NCBI GenBank assembly: GCA_027886175.1
Contig: JAJNNQ010000024.1
Coordinates: 7,796,001-7,860,000 of the forward strand
Direction: 5' to 3'
Origin: Phylloscopus collybita
Lineage: Eukaryota > Chordata > Aves > Passeriformes > Phylloscopidae
Length of the DNA: 64,000 nt
Within the stretch, counting starts at the first letter, position 1. Every line of letters starts with the position of its first letter. Made by a program: the position numbers and the translations under genes. This document shows positions 24,565-37,987 of the stretch, piece after piece. Under the pieces are notes generated by a model that worked only from the letters and a program-made list of their open reading frames with translations, was not told the DNA's origin and made no database searches.

Positions 24565-27500
24565 CCCTAGTGAACGAAACAAGGATTTTCTCTGGACTAG
24601 GGATAGAATATAGATAAACTTCAGTATGCATGGGGTTTTTTTGGTAGTTTAGGAGTGAAAAAAATTAATGCCTGGGATGTTAGCAATCCTTGGGAATTGG
24701 AAGATGTACCCCAAAACTTTGGGTTTTTTTTCCCATTGGCAAAATCCAGCTGTTTAATCTGAAGGCTGTTATCAAATTTGTTTGCTCCCCATATATCTCT
24801 TCTGCTGTTATGAACTTTAAGGAACTTGGAAAAGGAATGAAGACTGAAAAGCTGCAGCAGTAATGCTTGCTCCTTAGGGAGAGTGAAGGGACTTATCAAA
24901 CATAGACAATGCAGAGGCTTAAGGTTTCTCTGGTCTCCTGGTACAGTGGTTTTGGATTTTTTTTTTTTTTTAGATCTCCACAATTGAATGCAGGGGAAGG
25001 AGGGAGAGAACCCACACGAATACTTAACAGAAATCACAGAAGAATTACATAGGCTACTGATTTTTTTTTAAAGTTTTTAATAAGGTGAGACTGGGATCTC
25101 TTCACCCCATTAACTAGGAGGCAAATAATTAGGGAAAAGAAGGAAATCCACCAGAAAAGCTCCACAACTCCTGAAAATAGAACTATATCAAGAGTCAGGC
25201 AGATATGATGATACTTATTTCACCTCAAAACATGACCAAAGAAAGACAGATTTGAAATAATGTCAGAGAAGCCAATAATAATGCAATCTCCTTTGGGATG
25301 GTATTATCTGCAATGGAAAATTTGAAAACCTCTGAAGATTATGAAGTGAGAAGAACAATAGCTACCTGCTGCTATTCAGGAGAAATGAAAAAGCCATAAC
25401 AATGCACATTATGCTGTCTTTGAATGGGATACATTCCCCATTTGGTGAAATCACTTTAGCCACTGATTCTTAATGCTGTGTGAAAGGAAGCTATTTGCTG
25501 CTTCTAAAGAAAGACTAAAACACACTATTTCTTCTAATATATCAATTCTTACATTGGCAGACAAAAATATCAACTTTTTTTTCTTCTGCCTTTCATTTTC
25601 TCCTGCCTGACCTGGAGCAAAACTGGATTTTGTTGGGTTCATTATTATTAGTTCCATTCCATTTTCATTAGCCACATAATCAACCTCTGTGTTCAAAATC
25701 TGTGCCCAAAAATGATTTCTATTGCTGACTCTTATGGCCAGGAGGACTGCAAGTGCTGCCTCTGTCTTGCTTTATTTTCCTCAAATGCAATATTCAAAGA
25801 GCATTGCCCCTACCATGTTAGAAGGCTGAGTTTACCCAATCTATATCTCCCTGAACAGAAAGGTGTTTATCAAAGCAGAGATGTCCCCTTTTCTCTGTGT
25901 TCAGCTAAGACTTCATTTTCCCTAATGCTTTATGGCAAGAAAGTCACCCTGAGCTCACTGGGATCAAGAGGAGCTGAGCCTGGACCTTTTAAAGCCCACA
26001 ACCCTCACAGAGGGGCTGTGTCAAAGAGGCCCAGGAGGACTCTGACGTGGCAGCAGGGAAGAAAGAGCAGCTGAAGAGCCCTGCACCATTTTATCAGCAC
26101 AGCCCACACAGGCCTGGCAGATTCTTGTACCTGAAATAAGTTCTGTAAAGTTGCTGCTCAAATAAGAGATAGTTATCTTAGCAAACCAGAGGCTCTGATC
26201 TATTACCTTCACAGAGTATGATCTCAGATGAAGGGAGGATAAGGTTAGTGATCCAATAACTTGGGAAGGTCCAAACCCTGACACTGACCCCACAAAGTGA
26301 CCAGTAACCTTACCAAAGCCCCTACCGTGATATCAGTCTAACAACCCAAGGCTAGCAGTATCTATAAAGCCCCAAGCTTGAAATTGAGGCACCTTTGAAT
26401 TTTGCCTCTAAAGCAGATCCAAAAAGCATGCTTTATGCATTATCCCATAAATGTGATACGACCCTTACCTTCCAAGGCTGCTTGCCTGGGGTTTCCCAGA
26501 GTGCCTGCTTGTTATGGTCATGATAACTGAGACAAATTTGCTGCTGCTCCTGCTGCTAAAACCACTTAAGTGACATCTGAGTTAAAATGTAAAACTTTCT
26601 GGTGACCTGAAGCATGGGGAGCTAGCATTTATAATTCTCATTTCCTGTTGGTAATTTTGGGGAGACCTACAACATGTATTGTGTGAATATCACATAACAT
26701 GGTCAGAACAGCATAAAAGGCTGTGGCATTGGTTCTTTGGTAATGTGGATTTTCATATTTCTTTGATCTGTTGCTACATCCACACCAGCTACAGTAGATT
26801 TGGGGCATTTCACAGAAAATGAAAGGCTGCCCTTCTCCGTGATTGAACATGGGAGGTAGTGCAAGTGATCTTTCAGGTGACAGTCCTGTAAATCTGAAGA
26901 GGGCCAAAGAAGTGTTTTTCCATGATCTCCAGTAGGCAGGTTTATTGTTCTGAGAGTTGCACACTCTCCCTGGCAGGCAGAGATTGTGGCTCTGCAGCTA
27001 ATGCCAGTATTAGTTGTTACCGTGTTCTTCCTCTGGTCATTTTTTATTGCCCTTGTGGCTCAGGTTTTTCCTCCCACCTATCTCCTGCACAAAGTCTGTT
27101 CCGTGGTGGGCTGAGTAGGAAACTGGATCACTTAATTCTGCTAATTGAACCTAACCTTTTAAAGAAAAAATAAAAAAAAATACTGTAATGTGCCCAAATC
27201 AGCTGTGACAGATGGCATCTGTTATCCCTGCCCTTGCTTTCTGTGCCTTTAAGAAACCTGAGCAAGGTGAAGCCTCCAGGAAGACAGGGAAATTGCTCCT
27301 TTTGCTGGAGGTCTGTTCTAGCTGCTCAGAAATGGGTGGCTTTGGCACAGGGGCTGCAGAGTACAGACAGATGCACCTACTTGAGACTCCTTGAGACTGC
27401 AGTGAGGATTAGAGAAATGTCAAAAGCTGTGCAAAGCAGCTCTGCTCAGAAAGTCATCAACGTATTGAGGTCTAGAAACCAAGCAAGGGGGAAAAGTTCA

Positions 27501-27593
27501 TTTCTAGTATGTTAACCTACTTGGTTTGAACTTGCTAAATTCAAAAATATTGTTGTCATTTTTATTCTAGAGGTCCTTTGGCATTCTAGCTCC
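24565..27593. other. Single-copy DNA, nothing recognised
   Basis: About 3 kb of mixed DNA. The longest frames (24621-25037 on -, 138 codons; 25712-26074 on +, 120 codons) begin in ordinary sequence and show no domain I recognise. I treat them as chance. Confidence 0.45.
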
Positions 27594-27652
27594 TTTTTTT
27601 TTTTTTTTTTTTTTTTTTTTCTTTTTTTTTTCTTTTTCTTTTTTTTTTTTTC
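27594..27652 (+). repeat. T-rich run (T27 with C interruptions)
   Basis: A 59-base pyrimidine-only tract: T27, C, T10, C, T5, C, then more T. Confidence 0.95.
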
Positions 27653-28554
27653 TCATGCTATGAGAAAAGAGATGAGGCAGGTGCAGGTCCCCCCCATCAG
27701 ACCACAGCCAATCTGTTATATTGAAAATACAGCCTTATTAAGTAGCCTGTATGCTTTACTTATTCATAGCCAAGGTCTATCAGACATTTACTGATGGTTT
27801 TTTCTCATCAAGTCTTTGCTGAAAACCTTTACCATTGCATGAAAGTGTTTCTCTCTCCTAGAAGCTACACTTGGTTGTTGGTATTCCTCTTGTTCCTTCA
27901 TCTTGCCATTTGATCAAATGATAACATTTATTTCTTAGGTGTCAGTTTTGCCTGATGTGAAGACACTTGGCTAAAACAGGCTTCAAAGGAGGGTTGGCTC
28001 TGTTAAAAGATACAATCTCAAGCCAAGAAAATCCTCAAACAGTATTTCTAAGACAGACAGAAGAATTTCTGCATAATATTGATGACTGATTTTTTTAACA
28101 AAGCCACAATATAGCTGTTGGGGTTTTTTTTAAATCTCCTTCAGAAGAGGGTAGGGTAGAAAGTGAAGAGAGGCAGAGTTTAATCTTGCCTGGAATCCTG
28201 AAATTTTTTAGGGCTTCCAGAGCTGAGGAAACTCAAATGATTCTGTGATTTGTTAAAATGTAAGTATTGCTGTATACAGGTCTGAAGGTAGCTTAAAATT
28301 ATACCTATTAAGCAGTAAAAACTTCAGGCATGTATTTACAGGCATTGATGCTGGAGATAATCAGGCTTGTCCTTAAGGGGTGTTATCAGTGAACAAACAT
28401 TTGCTAGAAGTTACTATATATAATACACACTCTATTGTATTTAATTTAGGTATCTTTAGCCCTATGAATGCCTTAAATTTATAGACTTGTGTCTTGACAT
28501 AAATAAAAACTGCATGGGAGGTCAAAAGAATTTTTTTTTCCTTTTTTTTCTGTA
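27653..28554. other. Single-copy DNA, nothing recognised
   Basis: No feature is supported. The string 'gattctgtgatt' near 28240 resembles the CR1 terminal octamer, but nothing upstream of it looks like CR1. Confidence 0.45.
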
Positions 28555-28652
28555 GGTTTTGTTCTTGTTGGTTTGGTATGGGTTTTTGTTTATTTGTTTG
28601 TTTATTTGGTTTGTTTGTTTGTTTGGTTGGTTGGTTGGTTGGTTTTTTTTTC
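28555..28652 (+). repeat. G/T tract with (GTTT)n and (GGTT)n
   Basis: (GTTT)n units at about 28588-28624 lead into (GGTT)5 at about 28624-28643 and T9. Confidence 0.95.
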
Positions 28653-31600
28653 CCTGGTGAGAACTATTTAACTAAACTGAATTTTTTTTGACAATTAGAA
28701 GACTGATACCTCGTGGTTACCTACATTGCAGGAGAAATTATGAAAGCATGAACAACACAGTCTGGTGGTCACTTGGCAGAGCAGAACAGTCTGCTAGCAA
28801 AGTAAGGACGGGATAAAAATGCACTGTTTTCCTTTTGGGTTTTGCAGGTGATGTGTCTTGTTCTGTGTCTTGCTTCCTTCCCCATTCTCTTTTTGCAATG
28901 AGAGGTAGAAGGGATGGTCTGCCAGTGTCCAGAGATGTTGTTAATTATAGAACAAGCTGCCCAGTTAAGAGTCTGCAGGTTGGTTAAATACATCTTCTAA
29001 ATTCATTCCTGTGAATTCCACTTCCAGAGGAAGCTGTTTCCTACTTCTCCAGCCACGGGCTGACTCCTGGCAAGCATTGCTGACACTGAGCTGGTTTCAT
29101 GCAGTAAAAGAGAGCTGTTTGATGGCACTCAGGGTCCATCAACAGTTTTCACAAGGAACAGCCTGGAAAACTACAATATCCCAGTTACTCCATGCTATCT
29201 TATCTCCTTACATATTTTGCTTAATAAGAGCTTTGGGATTCTTTACTGGTTTTATTCTATATTTCCTTATAATACAGTGCGGCAGGACTGATCAGAAGTT
29301 TCAGGCAGCACCCTGCTGGAAATAATTTATAGTAGTACTACAGACTAGGCAGTTCCTGCTTGCAGATTCCAAAACTGCAATTCCAAAAATATTTAATTTA
29401 TTTATTTATTATAAAAGGAGTGTTAATACCCACATGTTAGTGGGAGAAAAGTGAAGAAAAGAAGGTTTATTATGCAATCGCAGAATGTGCCAAGGCAAAA
29501 GCAAGGGGCAGAATCAACACCACCTGACTGACTCTCTCCTGATCACTCTTGTTGGTTAAAAGGCTGGTGGCATTTGCAGAACCCCTCCTCTCCTCCTGTG
29601 TTAGGGCTCAGTGCCTTTCCAAATGTCGGATGGGGAGGGGGAAGCCTTGGAAATCCCTGCTTGCACCTTGCCATTTCCATTTCTTCTCGTAATAACCCAC
29701 AAAAAGATTCAAGCTACAGACATGGGTGAGGTAGAATGTGTGGCTACCGACTGCTGCAACAAACAGCCTGACCAAGGAGTTGATAGGATGTGGCTGGCTG
29801 GGATGCAATTTCCAATAATCACCTAGCTCCTGTTCACCTCCCTCTCAGTGATTTACAGTGCAGCAGCTCCCCACCATACATCTGCAGGGAGCTCCTCTGC
29901 TCCCCTTGGTTTCTGCCTTTCAGGAGCCTGCCCTGCATGGTGATAAGCTCCAGAGAGAAGTGACTGGTGCCAATAAACCCAGCCATCCATGCTCCACACT
30001 GCATTACCTAGGTCCCAGGGGAGGGTCTGTATGCAGGTGAGTGCTGATGGCAGAACCCACTTAGAGAAGTGGCTGTTGTTGGTCTGTTTATTTGCATACA
30101 GGAGTATCTGTAAAGCATCTCATTTTTCCATTCCCTTATACTTTTCCCAGCAACCCTTCTCTGAGGACAGAACTATAAAAACGGGTCTTAGAAAAGCAGT
30201 GAAGTAACGGTAAGAATTTTGTTTATTCTTAAAAAGTTTCATTTCTTACTGTGTAAGTGAAGAGGTGAGAGAGGCTAGAATCGAAATCAGGAAAAGTGAT
30301 TATTTAATTTTGCAGAACGTTTTTGCCATTCTTTATTTGGTATAAAATATGTCATTTTAATTCTCTGTGAAGGAAAAGAGAAATGTGGACTCTGGGAGCA
30401 CTCTGTCACTAGCAAAGGAGTCCACCTGATGTTTTTTTCCCCAGAGCACTGATTTAGTGAAGCCTCAGGAACAGCCACTGTCTTCTCAGTAGCCATTTGG
30501 TGAAATTCTCAGGGAATTGTTTGCTGTCCAGCAAACTCCCTTAGCACCATGGCGAAGTTGAAATATCATCTCTGCATCTCATTTAAAGTTCAGGAAAGCA
30601 GTAAATTCTGGTTATTAAAAAAAAAAAAAAATCATTGTTCAAACCTGCTGCAAAAAAACCAATAAAAAATCTATGGCTTTGTATGTTTAGTTAAGTTTTA
30701 CAACCAAAGTAGTGCTGCTTTGCACCAGACTGTATAAATTGGTATTAGTGAGTCACAACTTGCTTCCAGAGAAACAAGCCAGAGAGTGAATGACTACTCT
30801 GGCTGGAAAAAAAAAAAAAAAAGGTCTTGTGTAGGACCTCTATGCCATTCACACCAGTTCAAAGGATGTGTCAGGGTGAGAATGGGTAATAGGAGTTAGG
30901 TCTAGGGAATGCAATTATTTCTTCTTTCTAGAGTCTGACCTCCCGCAGGAAAATGGACAAATGCTACAAAGTTCCTTTTGTTCCTCACTGCTTGGAGCAG
31001 GGGAAAAGACTTGAGAAGCGTGGATTTCATTTTTAAAAAACATGTAACTATTTTTTTGGGAGATGAGGGAAGAAGCTTTCAAGTCCTACAGGGTATTCAG
31101 GAAGAATACCCAGCTGATATCAAGCTGACTTACCTATAAGCCTCCAATTTCTAATGTGTGTAGAAAGCAGGAAGATTATAGTTTCAATAAAAGTTGCAGG
31201 CATTTTCCTTCCCTTTTTCTCGTCTGTTTTAGATGTCTCTCAGTAGCATGTGATTTAATTAATGTCATTCAATGAGGCAAGTTAACCCTTCCTTGCCAGG
31301 CTGAGTTGTGAGCTTTGTTTACAGTCTCTTGTCCTTGAGGGCTTTAAGAGACACTGTGAGAATTCTGCACAGGTGCTGCTGATGTCCATTATTTGCAATA
31401 GGTGCTAGAGAAATAAACTTCTTTTCCTGTGAGTCTATTTGCTTTCTATTTGGTCCTTTTATTCACTGCTATTAAGCAGACACATAGCTTGTATTTCTAA
31501 CAGAACTTACTATTTAATTTAAAAGCCTTGGTTTGTTTTCTTATTTCCATTGATGTTTTCACTGTAGCTCTGGGGAGAGTGTTTGCTACCTGCCCCACGT

Positions 31601-32875
31601 GCCCCAGCAAAGGATACATAACAACAACAACAACTATATTTACCTTAACTGTGTAAATAGAGCTCTTTATTCTTTTATAAATGGAATATGAACAAAGCTT
31701 TGGACTACAGAGCAATTTACTCTGCATACTAAACGTTTTTAAGGTAAGTCAAAGTAGGCATGAAATAGAATGTGAATATGAGCTTCAACCCTTTTCCTGG
31801 ACACCTTTTTACTGAGCTCAGGCTGTGAACACAAGGCATTTTGCAAAGCACTGAAGGAATGCAGTCAGTTCATGACAAAGTAGGGCTGCTCATCGCAGCT
31901 GGCAGGCATAGATATTCCAGTCTGGAGATGTCTTGGCTCTCTTGAAGGTCATTGGGTTCTCTCTTGGCAGGAAAAAGCCAAAAAAAAAAAAAAATTCCAC
32001 ACTTTTGGAGCCGTGTATTAGCGAGAGCAAAGCTGCAGAAGCTGCAGTTTCCAGGTCAAGAGTCCTACAAGCACCATGAGAGTGCTCTGAGTCTAAAAAT
32101 CTGGAGTTTTAAACCTGTTATTGTAGTGCTAGCGGAGAGTTGCTGAGACACCTACATGGTGGAACTGCAGCAAATATTAGCAAAGACTTGCAGTATGCAA
32201 TTATATTTCAGGTTAAAAAGTAAAAATAGAAATAATAGTAACTATGAATATCAGGGGTTTTTTATATGCTACTAAAATTATAGGATTTACTGCTTTGTCA
32301 CTCTGGCAGCATTCCTGACTACCACACTCCTGACTCTTAGCCAGGAGTGGTTACCTCTCAGCTTTACCTGTTAGCAGCACCTGCTATCAGTACCCAACAT
32401 TGCCTGTGTAACAGAATCACACCTGGTAAGGAACAGATGAGCTGACCTGCAAGATTTGCTGGGGATTGAATTAGTGTTTATTTAATTTTATTTTCGTATT
32501 TACTCAGCCAGCTGTGTGGCCACATCCATTTACTTACTTAGTGAGATGATTTTTAACCTGAGGTCTTTAACTACACATTGTAACCCAGCTTTTACCACTT
32601 TTACCAGAATAGTGGTTGCTTGCTTTTCTCCCTGTACTTATAATTAATATTGGTCTAAAGTGACGTGAGTGAGATGATATGAGTCAAGCAGAATTTGAAT
32701 ATAAAGATGAGAAACTGTATTCTGAAAGCTAGTCAGATTTGAGAGTGAGAACATGCAGTTGGGTTCCTCACTCCTCAGCATCTAAGCGTGTAATGACTTT
32801 GTCCTGTGGCAGCAGTGTGGAGAATCACTTTTATAGGGGTTGCAAGTATATTACTTGTGAGATACTTCCTCTCTC
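28653..32875. other. Single-copy DNA, nothing recognised
   Basis: About 4.2 kb without a supported gene. Includes A15 runs near 30619 and 30808, an A14 run near 31979 and (AAC)n at 31621-31632. Short open frames near 29.0 and 29.6-30.2 kb carry no recognisable motif. Confidence 0.5.
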
Positions 32876-32901
32876 TTTTTTTTTTTTTTTTTTTTTTTTT
32901 T
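32876..32901 (+). repeat. T26 homopolymer
   Basis: Twenty-six consecutive T preceded by a CT-rich stretch. It sits at the left edge of the GC-richer island. Confidence 0.95.
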
Positions 32902-32929
32902 CCCTCCCTGAGGAAGAAATGCATCTACA

Positions 32930-33845
32930 GGGATTATTCTGCAACCTGCAGGAGATGCAAAACTTCACCAGGCAAACCCAGGAGGCTCTGCTGATCCAGA
33001 AACTTGATCTGAAGGAGGGTAATTTTCAGCCAGCAGCAGGAGTGTTTGGGAAGGTGCTTCCAGCTGGGAGCTAATTAGATGCTGCTGAGCCTGCAAGGGC
33101 CTCAAGGTGGCAAATGCCACACATCTCATGTCACCAGCACACTCCAGCAGTCCCATCACATGCTCCTGCTCCTCCAAGGGCTCTCTCACATCTGCTTGAG
33201 CTGTGGGAATGCTGAAGGCATTTTCTGTCAGCTGTGCTTTTCAGTCTCAAGTATCAGGTGTGGGCCCTGTTACCCTCACCGCTGCTGCCTCCTATTTTAT
33301 TGTTTCCCCTGCTGGGTTAGGATGGCTCAGAAAGAGCAGCTCAGTGGGAGAAGACGGCATTGCTGCAGGGATTTTGTGTATGTGGGCATGGGAGCTTACC
33401 AAGTGATGCTCATGAGGGGAGCAATACCTGATATATTCAGCTGTGCCTGTGCTGTTGGCTCCTGAGGCTACTGCAAGCTCAACCATGATTTGTGCTGGTT
33501 CCAAGAGGTCACTTGGAACTGCCAGTTCCAAGAGGTCGGTGACCTGTGGCTTGTGATGTCGAGGCATCCTGGAAAGAGCCTGGGCTGAGGTCTCTGCTGG
33601 ACACTGGAAGCCCAAAATTGTTGGATGGTAGTGAGAGGGATCACAACAGAGCTGGCCACAGGCACTGTGGTGACTTGATTCTTAATCAAGTCTTGATGAC
33701 TGGTGGGGAGTGCTTGAGGTAGCACTGCCCCAGCCCTTCCTCTTGCTCTCTGTAAGAACTCAGCTGAAGCCAGAAACTGAGTCTCATCCATGCCTGAGCA
33801 GCCCAGAAGGAAAGGCAGCTTGGGCATTATTTCAAACTGCATTTT
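32930..33845. other. GC-richer island of about 900 bp, unidentified
   Basis: CTG/CAG-rich sequence stands out against AT-rich DNA on both sides. It has an unusual density of open frames: + strand 33079-33465 (128 codons), and - strand 32965-33189, 33292-33615 and 33468-33842 (74, 107 and 124 codons, in more than one frame). I recognise no protein family, start context or splice pattern. A 13-bp direct repeat 'gttccaagaggtc' occurs at 33498-33510 and 33525-33537, and a 9-bp perfect hairpin lies at 33672-33692. It may be a decayed retroelement interior, an old retrocopy or a non-coding exon; none is shown. Confidence 0.3.
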
Positions 33846-36289
33846 GGGACAATCTTATGAAGGATATTGCTTTGAAAGAGGAGGGTTAAGAAGACACAAC
33901 CAAATAGAAGCTAAAATTAAAATAAATTAATAAATAAATAAAGAATTGTGACACGCGTTACCAGAACTGTGTGGCTTGAGTTTAGAAGTTAGTATGGGAC
34001 AAAGTGAGAACCCCAGCTAAGCTGCACTCAGGCTGCAGACACCACTTGCTTAGTCTCAACTTGGAGTTGCAGTAGGCACTAGTAGAAATATAAGGCAGTT
34101 TTAGTCTTGAAGCCTAACTTCATATTTAGAAGTCTGACCTAACATTGAAAATGCAAGTCCCTAAAACCAGTTGTATTTCACATACCAATAATAACTGCAA
34201 ACATTTCAAGTAACAGGTCTCAAGTGGCTTTCTTCATTACTTGAACAGCTCTGAAGACAGTGAAATGGTATTTATCATAAAAACTATTCAAGATCCTCCA
34301 TGTCAAATACCTTGCAATGATTTTCATGCAATTTTTCAATTCTTGATTGGCCAGCTCTAGTTGGTTTGGTGGCTCAGCTTTTCAGAGGTATTGAGAGAGA
34401 GCAGCTCTGTGCAAACATCCATGGCCATCATAACCATTCAGTTTACAGCCAGCCAGTGCCTGTGAAAACTGCAGATTAAAGACAATCTGTTCTTGCATAG
34501 CTGGAGCAGCAGGAATTGACTCCATAGGTGGTTGAGCAGCTCTGAGCAATACTAAACTAATGAATTTGTTTTGCTGGAAAGAGGTGAAGGCTCAGAGCTG
34601 CATCTACACAGGACATTTGTGGAGCAGAAACTTGTGGGAATACCATGAATTACCCAGAGACAGAGTGGGATTAGTGTGTGTTTGCTTCTTCAGTACTGCC
34701 CCTTTATCACACAAAAACAGTTCTTATTTGAGCTGGTTTGGGAATACACTGTATGCATTTTCCATGCATATTTTCTGTGAATTGGCTTTTGTGAAGTCCA
34801 GATACTTTTTTTTACTAAACCCTTTTGAATATGAAATGTTTTACTAGTGTCCTTCTCTCTCTCTCTCTTTTTTTTTTTTTTTTTTTTCTTGCACAACCAC
34901 AAGTTTTAAATTTTGGGCTTTTTCTGGTGGGGTTATTACACCTTAAAAGATTATTTCTGCAAGACTATTTTCTCCATTAACTGTATGAGAGGAAATAGCA
35001 CTGTAGTTTTTAAATGAGATACATTTGAACATTTGAACTTTCTGTGCACTTCAGGTTCAACTTTACATTTTCTTTAATGATATTAAATGTAAACAATAGC
35101 TAAAACATAATTTTATTTCATTTTAAGGAGTTTGATATTTTTTTTCCTTCCTATTTTGGGAGAATGGGGTTTAGTTGTTCAGGCAAGTATACTTCCAGCT
35201 CTATGAACTGAGTTGAAAAAGAAAAAAAAAAAATCTTCCTTTAGAAAAACCAAAGGTTGTTGTCTGTTTCTCTGTTGTTGTCCCTACAAAGGTTGGGACA
35301 ACAGCAGAGAAAAACTGGGCCCTTGTGGCTTATAGTCATTGTGGCCTCACTGGCAGGAGAACTTGGGGACAACAGCTCTATTCCCACCATTTGTAGGCAG
35401 CAGTGGGAAAAGAGGCTCCCAAAACCTAGCAGTGAACCCTACATTTCAGGTGAAAAGAAGCAAATTCTCCCCCTGAAAGGAGCCCTTTGGTTCAAAAAAA
35501 TATGAGATATACTTTGAGAACCTTATAACAGCTAAAATTAAAATTCCTAGGATATGGGTTTGTCTTGTTATATGATTTCTAACAGCTTTATAACCACCCT
35601 CTTAGAAACTGTACGTGAAAAAGACCCAGACAGTCTACAAGTTAATTAAACTTTGCTCTAGATTCTAACTTAACAGAGAAATAAGCTGCTAGATTTTTTC
35701 CTAATTAAACATCATTTTCACATTTTACTTATGCAAACCACATTATCATATGTAAGCAGCTGAGACTCTTTCCCTAACTCAAAATATTAAAATTTGAAGT
35801 ATAGAAATGTTTTAACTTAGTAAGGCTAAATCCCAATCCAGTCACAGACTTATGTTAATAATTAAGAAATTCCAGGCATTTAGCATTATTAGGAGTCAGA
35901 TACAGGAAAGCTTTAGTATTTTAAGAATGTTTAGGAGACAAGCGACTATGTTGTTCTTCCATAAATATTTTAACACTACATCATTTTTTTCCCAATATTA
36001 TAATTTTGTACATAAGAGAAAATAATTTGTGGGGATTTCTATCAGGCATGTATATGATGCTATTTTTATCAGTCTGATTCAACTTATTTAACACTTGTGC
36101 TCTTACATAGCTATGGCCATAAGAAAGTCTAACTAGCTTTTCTAGCTTTTTTTTTTTTTCTGGGATTTGTTCCACTTAATTATTTTGCACTTCAGTGCAG
36201 AGAAAAAGAAAGATGTCTCCATAAAGCAGACATTACAAATAGATTATGGGGCTGTAATATAAAACCTCTTTATAGCCAGATTTCATTCA
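33846..36289. other. Single-copy AT-rich DNA, nothing recognised
   Basis: Includes (TAAA)n at 33911-33942 and a (CT)n-T20 run at 34854-34887. No gene or transposon is recognised. Confidence 0.5.
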
Positions 36290-37760
36290 CTACTAATCAA
36301 AAAGAGATTGTGTGGAAAGAGTGCTTTTAATTCCCTGTATCCAATGGACTTCATTTCATTCTAACTTTGGTATGAATAGTAAGCTGTTGGCTTTTTCCCA
36401 TTGGAAAAAAACAGGTGCCAATGAACAGAGAGAAATCAGCTGCCAGTAAAACTGGTACTCCAAAGAAGAGAAAAAACCCAGTATGTTTATTAGATCATCA
36501 TGAGAATGCAGAGCTCTCCATTAGGCAGCTTCCACTAATCATCAGCAAAACTCTGAGCAGAAGCTCAGCAGAAAGTAGATATTAGTGCCTTTGCTGGGCA
36601 GCATTCCTGAGCTCAGGCTAGGGAAAAAATCAGAGGAGGAACAAGAAAAGCTGCAAGAAACTTTGGCTCACAGCGAATGCCTCAAAGTTTTTCCCTTAGA
36701 AGTGTGGCCTCAGCACATCTTTGCATATCCCACCCTTTAACAGGATAATCCCACTCAGCTCCCATCCTTAACAGCCCCAGAGCCTGTGGCTTGAGCCCTG
36801 CTGTCAGTGGGTAGTGCCTGCAGGGAGCCCAGCACCAGGACAGCTGCCTTGCTAAGCAGATGGGTTCCTTTATTCCCCACCAGCAGGCACAAAGAGTTCT
36901 TGCAGCTCTAGCTAAGGCAGCACACACTTTCAAGCTCAGAAATGCCTGCAGTAACCCCCAATTCCACAGGAGGAAGGAAGGATCCACAATCAGTAATAGC
37001 TGAGATGGGTGAATATGGCAACCAAGCCTTATCTTGCTAAAATGAGGGCTGAAATAGACTCCTAGATGGATGTGCTGCAGTTGGAGATACAGCAAGCTGT
37101 AGTAATTCGGGTAGATGGTGAACTGTGGGGCTTTTCAGCTCATCTCCACACATGGTAGGTAATTGCTTCATTCCCAATCTTTGTTCAGATAGCCACTGAG
37201 GGAATCAATAGTGAGCCTAGCCCCCAGGTGAAGTGTGTTCACCTTTAAAACATATTTTAAGTGTAGCGGCTGCAAAGTGCTTCAGTGCACAATAACATTT
37301 TCCCTGGGTGTCAAAATCAAGTGACTGAAAAGCAGGACAGGCATTGCCAAGGACAAAGGTAACATTATATTACTTACATCTCTGGCATGTTGCCATTATT
37401 TCATTTGCAGCGTTAAGGGGAGTAGAGATATAGCTCTGCATATTTAAATGCAGAACACGTTAAAATGCAGGCTAAAGAGAGCTACTCTATGCTTATTAAA
37501 TATTACTGGGGGTTTTGAAACATATTTATTGTGAAACGTGTGAGAACATTATTAAAAAGTACCCATTTGTATGCCATGGGTAATTAACAATAATTATCTT
37601 CTTAGTGGTCAGCTGAAATATAGCTGACATAAAGAAGAAATTTCACACGCATTTAAATTAAAAACTAATTAAAACACATTTTGAAAATGACCCAATTTGA
37701 TATACAGCTATTTCTGTCAACAAATACCAAGGTTTGCCTTAGTTATCTGGGCTTAAGGAG
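36290..37760. promoter_or_regulatory. Candidate conserved non-coding block (guess from composition)
   Basis: This 1.5-kb stretch lacks simple repeats and transposons. From 37236 to 37760 it is dense in TAAT/ATTA homeodomain-type cores. Examples are 'gggtaattaacaataatta' near 37579-37597 and 'aaactaattaaaac' near 37662-37675. Such unbroken AT-rich sequence is typical of vertebrate developmental enhancers, but a single sequence cannot show conservation. The - strand frame at 36682-37095 (137 codons) inside it has no recognisable protein similarity and is taken as chance. Confidence 0.2.
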
Positions 37761-37941
37761 ATACCACCTGTTTAATAATGCTTGGTTTAATAACAATAAC
37801 TAAAAACCCCAAACCCTATAATGTTGCAGTAGGAAAACCTATGTTTCTTCTGACCAAAAAAAAACCGGCTGGGAAACCTTTGTGATATAACCCAATTTTA
37901 TTCTACTTGAGAAAGGGCCTCAGCTTTTTAAAAAAGCAGTT

Positions 37942-37987
37942 AAAAAAAAAAAAAAAAAAAAAAAAAAACCAAAAAACCAAAAAAACC
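37942..37987 (+). repeat. A27 run with A/C tail
   Basis: Twenty-seven A are followed by CC-separated A6 units. It is one of the few A/C tracts on the + strand. Confidence 0.95.

Noticed and set aside
24621..25037. 138-codon - strand frame
   Set aside because: Contains a Lys run from a homopolymer and no recognisable domain.
25712..26074. 120-codon + strand frame with several cysteines near its start
   Set aside because: The spacing does not fit a zinc finger I could defend (CKCCLC...HCPYH is only suggestive), and there is no repeat of the pattern.
28232..28250. CR1 terminal octamer 'gattctgtgatt'
   Set aside because: Too short, with no CR1 sequence upstream.
33079..33465. 128-codon + strand frame as a possible gene
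   Set aside because: No recognisable domain, and the opposite strand is equally open; composition explains it. The island is kept as a finding, not a CDS.
36682..37095. 137-codon - strand frame
   Set aside because: Leu/Trp/Cys-rich with no family I recognise and no splice or promoter context.
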